Positions 1 to 11,803 of a DNA stretch of 64,000 bases are shown one piece after another (position 1 is the stretch's first letter; each line of letters begins with the position of its first letter). A program made the translations under genes and the position numbers. The notes below the pieces were generated by a model, which worked only from the letters and a program-made list of their open reading frames with translations, was not told the DNA's origin and ran no database searches. This stretch comes from Uranotaenia lowii (Eukaryota > Arthropoda > Insecta > Diptera > Culicidae): contig NC_073692.1 in NCBI RefSeq assembly GCF_029784155.1, positions 321,343,906 through 321,407,905 of the forward strand, in the 5' to 3' direction.

Positions 1-740
1 ATTTGTTGTGATATGGGCCTCGTTGAACCATAAATGTTTGAAAAATAACCATAATGGCAGTTTTGTGGGTTAAGTCGTTTTATGAGTTTTCAGTGAAAAC
101 TCATAAAATGAGATTTCAAGGAGAACTTGGATTATGATTATTTTTGAAATATGGTCGAAAAAAGTGAAAATGAGCAAAAATTCAAAGGGAAGACATTTGA
201 ATGCATGTAGAGCGACTAGAATCAATCCGTGTGTTGTAAATCGAGTTTTTGTTTCAAAATACATTTGTTGATGTGATTATGAAAAACAAAATAAAACTTG
301 AACATTTTTTTCTGGTTGGCTTCACCGATATCTTCACTTTGGATGCTAGCAATTAGTGAACCTTCATATAAGAGAAGCGACATCTGATCCCTCTTAAAAT
401 AAAATATGTGGCAACATCGCTGAAATCTTGGACAAAAAAATCCCCAGCACTGTTTTCTGGCTCAATGTTCAAGCTCTAAAGTGAACGCTCCTTCAATCCA
501 ACAAAACAACATTGAACTCGATGCCCGAAGGATCGCGATAAACGGTATGAATGACTTGAATTTCGTTAATAATAAGTTAGTTTTCTAACTAGGAACACGA
601 TTCACCAAAGCATTGAAAAAATTGCACCTAATCATAAACTCATATGACCAGCTTAAAAATTATATGTTTCAACTATAACAACAATCACAATACCTTCCTT
701 GGTTGAGTTTCTAATAAGAAAGGTAAAAGCTCTGCAACAA
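1..740. other. AT-rich DNA without recognised features
   Basis: I see no coding sequence, terminal inverted repeat or tandem repeat here. The short open frames lack family motifs and are what AT-rich DNA gives by chance. Confidence 0.5.
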
Positions 741-1490
741 AATCGATCGATTGGAATCAAGGGGCTGAAAGAGAAGGAAATTGCCGAACTGACATTTCAG
801 TACCGCACTGACGTTTTGGTTCCAAAATGCCATTGAAATCAAAGGGAAACTGACGTTCTGGTTCCAAAAAGTCGGTACGGTCCGTTTGTATGTGATTTGA
901 CAGTTGCTTCAGTCCTTTGATTGGAATGGATTTTGACAGTTCTTTTGCTCGATTGGAATTTTGTGTTTCAGATGTCACTTCTCTTATACCGTATTTGTTT
1001 ATGCCGAGTGTTGCACTAGTGTTGCACTGCAGCACCACTAGGTGCTGTCAAACTGTTTGTTTATTCGGACGGTGTTGCACTGGTTTTGACCTGGTGTTGC
1101 ACTGCCATCGGGCGGTGTTGCCCCGAAAATTTTGTCAGTGTTGCGAAAGAGCGTGTGAGTGAGCGAGGTAGCAATACACTGGCGAGGATTTGTGTTTGTT
1201 TTTATCGGGTACGGTGGAACACTCCACGAGTGGAGAAAACAAATACAGTATTATATACAGGTTCACTACTAGCAATGCACTATTTTGTTGCATTTGCAGA
1301 GCTGATCAGGACCGATGCCATCATATTCGCAAGCGCTGCAGCCTCCTCCCCGGTGATTGTATACAGACTCAATCCTGTATCCGCTTCAACAGTTGTTTTC
1401 TAATCGTAGGTTTAAAATCGGAACACTCGCTAAGCAAACGGAAGCGCTTATTTCATTACTGCCATAGATATACAGAAAATTTTTAGTATG
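740..1490. other. GC-richer island with TGTTGCACTG repeats
   Basis: The segment is richer in GC than its flanks. GGAATCAAGGGGCTGAA near 751 is an imperfect inverted match of the block at about 908-928, and between them a block beginning ACTGACGTT and continuing with GGTTCCAAAA occurs twice. From 1008 to 1130 the word GTTGCACTG or close variants recurs about five times. Overlapping open frames of up to 105 codons run through it, but none shows a domain. It could be an old inverted-repeat element next to a repeat-rich fragment, or regulatory DNA. Confidence 0.3.
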
Positions 1491-3016
1491 ATGAAATGAA
1501 AAAAAAATTGGAAGGATTGAAATAGTTCAATAAAACATTAAAAATCCTTAACTTTCGATATAACCTATATCAAGGCAAAGCAGAGTGGTTCCTATCAAAT
1601 TTGATAAGGTATGAAATTTTTCCACCATCGAAATCTGATTCTTTTTTTCCACATAGCTTAGCTGATGATGTTGTCTGATCATGCAGATCATTAAGCGAAA
1701 GCCCCTGATCTTGTTCGTCTTGTGTTAAGACTATAGCGCACCGACTTTTCCTATAAATTACAAGATAAAAAATAAGGTTAGAGTCATTTTGAAGAACCCT
1801 TCAATTTCATTCAATTTCACTGTTTTTATTCAAGAAATACTTACATGTTAATTGAATTAACAGATTATCCTTATCTAAAGTTGTACATTTAAACAACAAT
1901 AAACTAAAACAGCTGATTGGAAACAGCTAAATTAGTGGAGCCATAAAAAGCCATAAAAAGCCATAAAAAAAAACAAACAAGTCCTTTGCAAAGATGGCTG
2001 CTATTTTTCAGACATTTTACGGTTGAAATTTAACAATTTCTTAACTTTGCCAATAGAACTTCTAAAATGCCTAAAATTGAACCGTATACTACGGTTTAAA
2101 AACAACAATTATGGCAATTCGATCAAGAATCTCAAAAAATGGTTCAAGAAAAGTCATTAATGGTTGAAAAAATTTGAGCGTGTGGGCAACCAGAACAGAA
2201 ACCAATCCGCGGAGGATAAAACCAACATAATCCAATTAAGTGTTGTGAAGAAAACTGCAAACATTCTTCAACTGGACTTAATTATTCAGAAGGGTATCTA
2301 TCAGAATCTTACTTAGATCTTAATTTAGAACTTCCCAAAAAAAATTGAAAATTAGGTTCATTTTTACGACTTTAAAACACACTATTTCAGATTTCTAAAA
2401 TTTATATTTTTTTATTTTGATGCGTTTGGATTTTTTTTTCAAATAAATTTAAAAACCAAATTTCAAAGCAACATAACTCTATTATTTTTCAACGGAAATC
2501 TTAAAGTAGCACATAAAAACGCATTGAAATTTTATCAGCTTTTCAAATGAAATATTTAATTTCAAGTAATTATCTTTAACATGAAAAATTGTAAATAAGT
2601 TTCAAATTGGTATCTTGATGAACCGTTTGTATCACTGAATATTCTGCAAAAAATCCCTTTGTATAACCCAATTTATGAAACAACTTTCATCTGAAGACAC
2701 CAAAGTGGGCCAGCAAACTTGTTTAAGAGGTATGAAAAAAATAATGACAATAAATCTGTAGCACTATTTTTTTTTGTGCAGCAAAACTGTTTTCAAGTTT
2801 CAACCAATACATTAAGTATCATACAGTTTAAGAGTTATGGAGCTAACCAAATCTTGCTCGAAAAATAAAAATGATAGAAATATGAAAAAAATTATCTGTT
2901 TTTAAGTTGTAATAGTGAATCAAATTTTTAAATTTGGGTTTTTTTAATTCTCTCCGTTATTCATGCGTTTCAAATTTGGGAAAGGTCTGAAGGACCCCAG
3001 CGCCAATTGTCAGATA
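1491..3016. other. AT-rich DNA without recognised features
   Basis: This is an AT-rich stretch with many A and T runs. There is a short triplication of GCCATAAAAA at about 1941-1968. I see no gene or transposon end. Confidence 0.45.
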
Positions 3017-4212
3017 CAGTTGCGTTCAAAAAAGAATGAAATCGCGTGAAGCTGCGCACCCGCTTTCAACTTTGACGAGCTGCCATTTCTTTCTCGGTTG
3101 ATATTTTTTCATGAAAATTTCTAACAATCTAGTTCAACTATTCAACTAACACTATACAAAATTTGAAGTCCTTTTAATGACGGGAAACAAAGATAGAGCT
3201 ATTTCCGTAACTAGGGAAATTTGAAATTGCTTCACTAAACTTGCTGTATCTTCGACAATTTTCATTAAAAAATCTTGAAATTTGGTCCAAAGATGTAAAA
3301 ATCTTTGATCTAATACTAGGCCAAATTTCGTCAAAATCGATGAAGGTGATCAAAAATGGTGCCGGGTAGAAAATCAGGTTCATTATAGGCCAACATACAA
3401 TTTTATTCTTTTTTGGACGGATGTTTGTAAGGAAATCATCATAATCCATGTATTCTAGGTTTTTTTTTTCACAAAATCAAAATTTATCACAAAGAAAGTT
3501 ATAAATTGATAGAAACTTCATTCCTGCTTTGCTTAGAAATAGAAATTGTTACAACAGAGCTGGTATTGAAACACAAAGCGAATAGTATACTCGCTTTAAT
3601 TGTGTATCAAATTCGTTTATCGGAATAATTAGCAGGTCAATTCTGAAACTCTGTTCTTCTTATTTTGAACTCTGTTGAAACATTTTTTCTTCCGAAACAA
3701 AGCACGAATGAAGTTTTTATCAATTTACAATAGTCTTTGTGATAAATTTTGATTTTGTTGAAGGAAAAACCTAGAATACATGGATTACGATGTTTTCCAT
3801 ACAAACATCCGTCCAAAAAAGAATGAAATCGTATGTAGGGCTATAATGAACCTGATTTTCTACCCGACACCATTTTTGATCACCTTCATCGATTTTGACG
3901 AAACTTGGCCTGGTTTTAGATCAATAATTTTTACATCTTTTGGCCAAATTTCAAGATTTTTCAATGAAAATTGTCGAAGAAACAGCAAGTTTAGTGAAGC
4001 AATTTCAAATTTCCCTTTTTACGGAAATAGCTCTATCTTTGTTTCCCGTCATTGAAATGACTTCAAATTTCGTATAGTGTTAGTTGAATAGTTGAACTAG
4101 ATTGTTAGAGATTTTCATGAAAAAATATCAACGGGGAGAGAAATGGTAACTCGTCAAAGTTGGAAGTGGGTACGCAGCTTCACGCGATTTCATTCTTTTT
4201 TGAACGCAACTG
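3017..4212. mobile_element. Long inverted-repeat (foldback) element, TA target, Tc1/mariner-like non-autonomous
   Basis: The left arm (about 3017-3531) and the right arm (about 3699-4212) are reverse complements over roughly 510 bp, with a unique centre of about 165 bp. The ends read CAGTTGCGTTCAAAAAAGAA and its complement. Both sides are flanked by TA (3015-3016 and 4213-4214), the target duplication typical of the Tc1/mariner superfamily. Each arm contains a mirror-image 91-codon open frame starting MDYD. By my count the two frames differ at 14 residues but at only about 3 silent sites, so they are not under coding constraint. I read this as a non-autonomous element with no transposase. Confidence 0.8.
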
Positions 4213-4543
4213 TAACAAAAAAAAATCCTTTGTACATACATAATATTAATATTCAAGCTTTATTGTTTTATGAACACCTACCACGAAATGAAGATTTAAT
4301 TAAAAAAAAAACTATACTTTCATTAATGATTACCTTTGGAATGCATTGCTTGATACTACCTGGTTATGTTAAAATTTTGTGGCGATCTCAAGTGGTTTTT
4401 GATATAGCGTCTAATGAGTTCTTTGATCAACATTTTTGGGCAAAATTGTGAAAAGAAAGTCCCTCTGAGAGACCCCAAAACAGCCGGAAATCAAACTATG
4501 CGACCGAAGTTCATGTGATAAATCATTCTAGAAATATAAGGGA

Positions 4544-5260
4544 CTAGACCGGGTCTGCTTTGCTACACCTTCCAAAACCAATGATATTTTTGGAAATTAT
4601 TTTTTCGTGAGTCAAATAATTTCAATTAGCTCGATAAGTTCTCAAGTTATGCAAAAATATCGGAAGGAGGTAGGGGTCTCAAATGTCAACAGAATCATTT
4701 ATCGTACTCAAATACACTCCCTTGTAAATTTTGGTTCCATTTATTTGAAAAACTCTCGAGTGCGAAAAAAAAGTTTGATCACCTCCTTTCCCCTTTTTAA
4801 CCCGTGAGTGGAACCAAATCACCAGAAAAATATTTCTTGTATCTGTATCTGAATAAATATTCTCCTTTAATATTTTTTTTCCATTTGTTCAATTAGTTAT
4901 GTCAACAATTGTATAGGAGCTCTCCTCCCCTCTTCCTATCGCCCCAGTGAAAAAAGGAATGAGCTTGAGACTGAAATGATTATTATAAAATATTTTGTAC
5001 TTAAACATTCTCCACTACCAAATTTGGCTCAATTTTCATGATTAGTTAAAAGTTATCCATTGGAAAGAAGGAGTGATTTCAGAAAAAATATTTTTCTTTC
5101 TAAAAAGTATTCCCATGCTAAATAAGGCTTCGCCATCTGTGTATTTTGTTCGTTTAAAAAAATGGAATAAATTTTATAAATATTTTATTGCATGCCACAA
5201 AATTGCAAGCTATCAATATTCCAAAAAAATCGAAAAGCCAGGTTGTTTTGTTACAAAAAT
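4544..5260 (-). mobile_element. Helitron-like fragment, 3' end at 4544, minus orientation
   Basis: On the minus strand the sequence ends in GCAAAGCAGACCCGGTCTAG followed by T. This resembles the GGGTCAGCTAG-T termini elsewhere in the window and fits the Helitron rule of a CTRR 3' end inserted before T. The body to the right holds diverged units with a Ctcccctt block and a 'TAACTTGAGAACTTATCGAGC'-like block, a family also seen at 5.4-7.0, 9.2-9.7 and 35.4-36.1 kb. The 5' end was not found, so the right boundary is a guess. Confidence 0.45.
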
Positions 5261-5388
5261 TTAAAGAAATCGAGAATTAACAAAGTGAAAGAAATCCAGT
5301 ATTCCACAATTTGTTTTTTGCTCTTAGATTTGTTTTGTTTTTAGTATTTGTTTATCGAATTTTTAACAAAATACATTAATCTTTATTG

Positions 5389-5405
5389 CCCCCCCCCCCC
5401 CCCCC
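5389..5405. repeat. Poly-C tract, 17 nt
   Basis: An uninterrupted run of 17 C lies at the edge of the Helitron-like material. It is a simple mononucleotide repeat. Confidence 0.95.
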
Positions 5406-6362
5406 TTCGAGTTTGTCAGTTAAATTGAAGGGGGGAGGCGGGAGTTTCTCTAGACAATAGGGTATTTTCAAGGAAGGTTCCTATTATGGTTTGAAATCCC
5501 TCCCTAAAACTGAAAGGGGGGAGAGCGTCTCTCAAAGAAAAGAAAAATGTTTGCATTACTTAGGAATTCTTAGGAATTTTTTTATACACTTTATTAGTTT
5601 CTTAGTTTCTGTGACGCAATTATCTTGCAGAATTTGAGAATTAGAAATAATTAGATGATTTAACCGGTTTTCCGTTTCAAATGATATCTGTACCTGCGCT
5701 TCAGCAATTTCAAAACACATCATAATGTTCTAAACAATTGTAGATCTTAACTTTTTCCAACTTTGTTTCCAATATTGAAAATTGTTTTATCTTACCTACA
5801 ACGTTTCAGATTTAAAAAAACTGTTTTTCAAGGTTTTTTTAATTTCATTGTAACTCCTTAGAATGAAATTGTAGAATTTTGACTTGTTCAGCAAAGTTAT
5901 GTATTTTGTTAAGATAAACAACTTTGTAGAAAAAACCAAAGCTCTGAAATACCTAACAAAAAAGTTAGCTTTTTTATCTTGCTACTGGTGGACCCCTCGA
6001 CTCTATATTTTATTTCAAAGTATGTGCCTTGTAAAACTATGCAATGTTGTCGAAGACATCAAAAGTCTATCTTTCCATCCCTGGGCGCTATTAATTTAGT
6101 TCCGCTAGATTGATGTTCTGTACCAGTGTGCAGTGGTGAGAAAGAAAGGGAGAGGGGGTTCCCTGGGAAGAAATTTGGATACGAGAAATGTTTCTATGAT
6201 ATTTTTAGAACTCTCTGTTCTTCCATTGGGAAAATTTTAAACGATTTTTTTACAATACTCGAGAACTCCACCGATTGGGACCAAATTAAGCTTGGGAGGG
6301 TATTTGAGTATAAGGAACGTTTCTATGAATATTTATTCCTACTACTTCCTTTCAGTGGAGTG

Positions 6363-6381
6363 TCAATCAAGCTAAGCTAAG
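6363..6381 (+). mobile_element. 19-bp retroposon stub with 24-bp target duplication
   Basis: The 19 bp TCAATCAAGCTAAGCTAAG is the exact complement of the terminal block (CTTAGCTTAGCTTGATTGA) of the repeat family at 39.17, 49.06 and 62.15 kb. It is bounded by 24-bp direct repeats at 6339-6362 and 6382-6405 that match at 23 of 24 positions. The simplest reading is target-primed reverse transcription that stopped just after copying the 3' tail, leaving an extreme 5' truncation. Confidence 0.7.
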
Positions 6382-6869
6382 CTACTACTTCCTATCAGTG
6401 GAGTGATAGGAAAGAGAGAGGGGCTACTTTATAGTTATTCACATAACTTCAGAGTTTAGAGTGGAGCCAAATTTGGCATGGGAGGGAATTTGGATACGAG
6501 AATAAGTTATAAGCTTATTTAGGATTCCTTTCTCCTTTAATTGGGGATAAAGTTAGAGAAGAGTGAAGCTCCCATACAATTGTTTTGCATAAACCAAGAA
6601 TTTATCTTACAAATGTGACAAGAGAAATCGTTTGGGTACAATCAATGGTTCTACGAAAGTTTAACACACCACTCCGCTTCCAAGGAGTACACAGGAAGTA
6701 GGGAGGAGGCCCCAAAACAATTTTGTTTGTATAACTGGAGAATGAATCAGGCAAAAAGAATCAAATGTGACATGGGAAGGTATTTAAATACGAGATATGT
6801 TTCTATGAATGTTACAGACCCTTCTGCCTTGCAGTGTGGAAAAAGGAGGATCGGAGGGGGATGTATTGC

Positions 6870-7608
6870 TTAAGGGGGGGGTAGGGTCTAACGGGTATAA
6901 AAAAAACACCATTTTCACGATTTTTTTCTAGAGCTATCGTTCAAACAAATGTATTTAATTTTTTTGCATTATACAAAGCATTGTTCAAAGAACATTTAGT
7001 AATTTTTTCGTAGAAAAATATTGAAAAATGAGCCGGTGACGGAGCACTTTCGAGGATGCCTTTTAGAAAAACAGGATTTGCGGTGGACACTGTATCTCAG
7101 CACAGAATCATCTGAAGTCAAAAAATCAGAGCAAAATATTTTTAGTAGATGTTTTTCTGGACCCCAACGTTTTTATTTAACTTAAAAAATGTTTTATGAA
7201 AATTTTGTGGCTGTTTGAAGTTAAAACTTCGATTTTTCACGTAAAATTCCGCCATTTTTCACCTGTAAAATCTCCCCAAAGTAAAAAAAACAAAAAAGAA
7301 AAACGTTGGGGTCTGGTATTTTATATGTTGAAAACATGTTCCAAATTTGAAAAGAATCGGATAAGTAGTTTTCAAATGACGATGTCCACGGACTTTAAAA
7401 ATGTGCTTTCGAGAAAAACGCGTTTGAAGTTTCTGCTCTTGCTTTCTTGCAGTATTAGATAGGAGGAGATAAAGGCCTATAATTTCTACAGTTTTGCTCC
7501 AATTGACTTGAAAATTGGACACAACATTCTTGAAATGTTTTACAATAAGAAAATAAAAAATAAAAAAAATCGATTTTTTTAAAGTGTCTGACCCTACCCC
7601 CCCCTTAA
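6870..7608 (+). mobile_element. TTAA-flanked MITE-like element, copy A
   Basis: This is one of three related elements of 738-747 bp, each beginning TTAA, then 8-9 G, then TAGGGTCTAAC, and ending with the complement and TTAA. A TTAA target duplication is the hallmark of piggyBac-type insertion, although the G-tract termini differ from the usual piggyBac CCC ends. The inside has no intact transposase. Open frames of about 88 codons with a KSPQSKKNKKEKRWGL stretch are present in this copy and copy B but show no transposase motif. Copy A lies inside a Helitron-like repeat unit, which resumes at 7609. Confidence 0.8.
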
Positions 7609-7689
7609 AAACTTATCAACCAATGGATCCAAATTTAAAATGACAGGATCTTTGATTACGAAAAAATGCTATCTTTCCAGCCAGTGTTC

Positions 7690-8481
7690 TGAATATCACT
7701 CATTTTCAATGAATGTTTCTGATTGCACTTCGCAACTGAACGTACAGCAGTCGGGTTTCGTTATTGATTGCTACTGGACCTACCCGATCATCGATCGTTC
7801 AATTCATCGCTAAAATACAGATCACCTCGTACGATGCTTGCTGTCAAAACAGTGCAGCACCATCATCAAATTGGAATCTCACCAATGCGCAATGCATATG
7901 GCGAATCTTGTTGGTCTTCGATCAGGAGTGAATGGATCAGGCAGTGAGTGAGTGATACATGAAGCCGATCATTGGCGAGATGGGCTCACTGGCCCCAGCC
8001 AACAAACAGCAAAGAAGCCGATCATTAGCGTATTTTGTTTGATTTGATATATAGCAAATTAATAAATTTATTTGTTGTTATAACGTTTTTTAACATCAGT
8101 ATGATCAAAATCAATTTGAAGTTGTGTGAGAATTTATGGTGCCCCGCAAAACTGTTTGATTTTTCTCGTCCTGCAAAAAATAATTTTGAATTTCATATAA
8201 TTCAGGCTGATACTGAGTGAGCTACATTCAGAATGGATCAGTTTGTATCTCACTCATCTCCGATATGCGATGTTTGCTAAACCGATGATTCTGAATGATG
8301 CGACTCGGTTTGCATAGCTGATAGGAGCGCTGATCGAGATTGCATACCAGCCAGGCGAAGCAGTTGCGAGAGGCGCTATCCCATTATACAATCTGAATTT
8401 TTCAACAGGAAACCCATCCTGAGTCCTGAGTGTTTGTTTTGATTGATTTTCGGAAGACTGTTTCCAGCAATCGAGTACTAG
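7690..8481. other. Unassigned segment between two TTAA elements, rich in GATC and TCACTCA words
   Basis: This segment differs in composition from the surrounding repeat units. Words such as CCGATCATT, GATCAG, CTCACTCA and GTGAGTGAG recur on both strands, for example at about 7790, 7925-7990 and 8240-8340. No open frame of note is present. It may be an old dispersed element, but no matching ends were found. Confidence 0.25.
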
Positions 8482-9228
8482 TTAAGGGGGGGGGTAGGGT
8501 CTAACACTTTCAAAAAATCGATTTTTTTATTTTTTTATTTTCTTATTGAAAAACATTTCAAGAATGTTGTGTCAAATTTTCAAGTCAATTGAAGCAAAAC
8601 TGTAGAAATTATAGGCCTTTATCTCCTCCTATCTAATACTGCAAGAAAGCAAGAGCAGAAACTTCAAACGCGTTTTTCTCGAAAGCACATTTTTAAAGTT
8701 CGCGGACATCGTCATTTGAAAACGTCTTATCCGATTCTTTTCACATTTGGAACATATTTTCTACATATAAAATACCAGGCCCCAACGTTTTTCTTTTTTG
8801 TTTTTTTTACTTTGGGGAGATTTTACAGCTGAAGAATGGTGGATTTTTTCGTGAAAAATCGTAGTTTTGACTTCAAACAGCCACAAAAATTTCATAAAAA
8901 TTTTTTTTTTATAAAATAAGAACGTTGGGGTCCAGAAAAACATCTATTAAAAATATTTTGCTCTGATTTTTTGACCTCAGATGATTCTGTGCTGAGATAC
9001 AGTGTCCACCGCAAATCCTGTTTTCTAAAAGGCATCCTCGAAAGTGCTCCGTCACCGGCTCATTTTTCAATATTTTTCTACGAAAAAATTACTAAATATT
9101 CTTTTAACAATGCTTTGTATAATGCAAAAAATTTGAATACATTTGTTTGAACGGCAGCTCTAGAAAAAAATCGTGAAAACGGTGTTTTTTTTTTTTACCC
9201 GTTAGACCCTACCCCCCCCCCCCCTTAA
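8482..9228 (-). mobile_element. TTAA-flanked MITE-like element, copy B (inverted)
   Basis: This has the same family structure as the element at 6870-7608 but lies in opposite orientation. TTAA is at 8482-8485 and 9225-9228, with 9 G at the left end and 13 C at the right end. The C-tract length differs among the copies, as expected from slippage. An oppositely oriented copy lies 873 bp away, so the two could pair or have moved together as a composite. Confidence 0.8.
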
Positions 9229-9691
9229 GCATTAGAGACTATATAATACGAGAGAGGTTCGCAAACGGTACGTATAGTTCGAGACCCTCACTTCAATCTC
9301 GAAAACTTATCAGAAAAATGCAACGAAATGAGACGTTATTTAGATACCAAAAATGTTTATAATAGTTCGTGAAAGGGGGAAAGGGGTGAGGAAACCATTC
9401 CAGTAAAATATACATTTTGGCATAATTAAAGAATCAATGTAAAGCTTTTCAAAACAGAGAAGACATTTCCAGATCTTTGAAAACTAATCTAGAGATCAAG
9501 TTCAAAAAATTAGATTAAATATTCTTCGTAGTGCAATTCGTAACTCCAGTTGTAAGCTCTCACTTCAAAGCGGTTGCTTCTGAACTATGTTGAAATTTAA
9601 TTCAAAATGATGCCAACAAAAAAATCCAAATTTAAATAATTTCCTAAAATTTCATTAATTTTTGGATGGTGTAGCAAACACAGTCAGCTAG

Positions 9692-10199
9692 TCACTTATA
9701 TTTTTTAATAAACATTAATTATTACATTACAATGATATACAAAAATTTAAGAAATACATGAATAACCCCATCTATTTTCAATAACCTAGAAGCTCTCCAA
9801 CGTCACCTACCCACTGAGGTAGCCAGTTCATCAACACCATCACTGCTGTGATTTGGCTGACTGCTCTCTGTTGTGATGTTACCGTAATTAATTCCGCTGA
9901 ACTATATAACGTTGTTTTAGGTATAGCTACTCGAAGGGGCCAGTGCCATGTAACGTCGTCGTCGTCCAGTTGAGTCAAGTTGAAGCTGGTGCTGTAGGTT
10001 TCTACTTTTAAGAAAAACGCGTTGATGTACTTCTAATAACAGTAAATATGTACCTCTACCTGGGTTGTTATATACTTAGGGGCTGTTGCTGAGTAATCAC
10101 GACAGCTCTCGACCGCAACCAGCAGAAAGATAACAAGAGCAGCAGCAAACGGCGACGTGTTCGGAAAACTTCCCTGGAAAAACCTCAGCCACAGAAAGA
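9692..10199. other. Upstream flank of the gene leader
   Basis: AT-rich to about 9770, then more balanced composition with TATATAA at about 9903-9909. No convincing gene is seen. The minus-strand open frames (66 and 106 codons) have no recognisable domain. Confidence 0.35.
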
Positions 10200-11803
10200 G
10201 ATGATAACGCATGATCTCGCGATCATCTAAGATCGAGAGAAAATTGAGAGACCTCTGACAAGCGAGCGGTGGAAATCTCAGTGTCGGTTTCCAGGTACTA
10301 TTGCTGTCCCGCTTTGCTAACTCCGGTGATCCTTGTCTGGTTCCCTGTCTCACCTGTTCGGTTTGAGTTTCCTATGGTTGTCTCACTTTTGCTTGCTTCG
10401 GTGGTGTCGTTAGCGTCTCGCTCGGTTCTGCGCTGCGCGCCACAGGTGAGCGATACCTCACCTGGCGCCGTGCCGCGCCTTACTTTGGGAAAAATGAGAG
10501 CAAACAGAGACTCCAGCGTGAGCTCGCTGGACGAGGGCCTCTCAATCGTGGAACGACGCGCGCACGTATCGCACGTTGGTTTTCGAAAACATTTCCCTTT
10601 CGAGTTTAGTTTCCCAGGAATCGCAATCTACGCGCGCACAGTTTTCTGACTGCGTTCGGTGCACTTTAATCGTCGTCGTTTTTGTTGTTGTTTTGTGGTT
10701 CTGCAGTTTATTATCATTATTTCGGTTACCTTTTTGTGAGCGGGCCTTCCCGAAAGACACCCCGAGGATCGTCACAATTGGGTGGTTTCGGTCGTATTCT
10801 TAACGAGTAGCGAAGCGAGTGTGAATGGATGTTCGCTCAACCTTGCCCGAAGAACGGTGAAGAAGTCGTGAATTGAAGTTGGGTGTGTGTCAAAAAAAAT
10901 ATTTTGGGTTTTGCGCAAGTGACGACAATCGCAGCAAGCGAGAGAACAGCCAACAAGCAAGAAAACGAGTAAGCAACCGAAGTAAGCAACGAAAAAAGTG
11001 CCAAAGTGCGATACAATCGTGCTTTTTGCTTAATTGGATAATTATCGCTTGGCTGATCGCGCAGGAATCGATCGCCGGTGACGGAAATGTGCTGTTTTGT
11101 GTGAGAATTGGTTTGCAGTCGCTTGAAGCCGAGTTGTTGGCGTTGAATGGTGGAACGAGCGCGAACTAATCCGAATCGCGAGTGACGCGTGGATTATGGT
11201 ATGCGCAGCACCTGTCGCACGGAATGTACTACGCCTGGCAATAAACGCACCGACACCAATCGTGATTTAGGAAAAAAAAAATTGAAAAAATCGTGCCCCT
11301 TAGAAAAAGGATTGAAAACCAAGTGACAACTTAACACGGTGTAATTATCTGTCTGTGTGAATTGAATGTGTTGTGTACTACAAAACTAACTGAAGAATTC
11401 AGCAAATCATCGGAATTGGAAATGTGATCGTGTGGAATTCGAAGCAATAAAACCGAAATGGCCAATAACAACAAGCAGTAACAACAACAGCTGATTGCCA
11501 ACTGATTTGAAAGTGCGCAAATTTGAAACTACTGAATATTCAAAAGCTTAAAAAAGTGCAGTGTTACAGAAAAAAAGGTTGCCGGTAATTTGGCAAATTG
11601 TTTTTTTTTTGTGTTCTAATTTGAGAACCAAGTTCAGCGAAAGCATTGAGCATCCAATTAATAAAATCGTAGACAACGACAGTGACCTGGAAAAGTGGAA
11701 GTTTTGTGTGCTAAGGTGAGAGATACTGATCGATCCAAAAGTGCAGTACAGCAACAGTTCGATTGAAACCTATCGAGGAAGACTTTACTATCAAACGAAC
11801 GGA
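10200..11803 (+). promoter_or_regulatory. Putative promoter and 5' leader of the gene starting at 11804
   Basis: A GC-richer, CpG-containing block (about 10200-11200) passes into an A- and CAA-rich stretch (about 11200-11803) resembling insect 5' untranslated sequence, for example AATAACAACAAGCAGTAACA at 11463. Short ATG-initiated upstream ORFs occur: one starting in GAATGGTGG near 11146 (12 codons), one at 11196 (about 24 codons) and one at 11458 (MANNNKQ, then stop). An in-frame stop at 11717-11719 precedes the proposed start. AAG|GTGAGA at 11713-11721 is a possible alternative leader donor. The transcription start could not be placed; no clear TATA plus initiator pair was seen. Confidence 0.4.

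Larger units (their letters stand above)
5406..9691 (+). mobile_element. Helitron-like region with internal repeat units, broken by insertions
   Basis: Repeat units of roughly 120-180 bp recur from about 5420 to 6869, 7609 to 7690 and 9235 to 9660. Marker words are TACGAGAAATGTTTCTATGA, AAAACTTATC and a purine-rich GGGAGGG block. The right end reads AGCAAACACAGTCAGCTAG (CTAG at 9688-9691) followed by T, as expected for a Helitron 3' terminus. No Rep/helicase gene is present, so the element is non-autonomous. Two TTAA elements (6870-7608 and 8482-9228), a 19-bp retroposon stub (6363-6381) and about 790 bp of unrelated DNA (7690-8481) interrupt it. The 5' end is not resolved and more than one copy may be joined here. 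Confidence 0.45.

Noticed and set aside
3174..4055. Pair of divergent 91-codon genes
   Set aside because: They are the two arms of one inverted-repeat element, with mostly replacement differences between them.
10269..10649. 126-codon frame as the gene's coding start
   Set aside because: It ends in the leader, shows no domain, and overlaps other open frames in the same GC-rich DNA. The 11804 start with a donor fits better.
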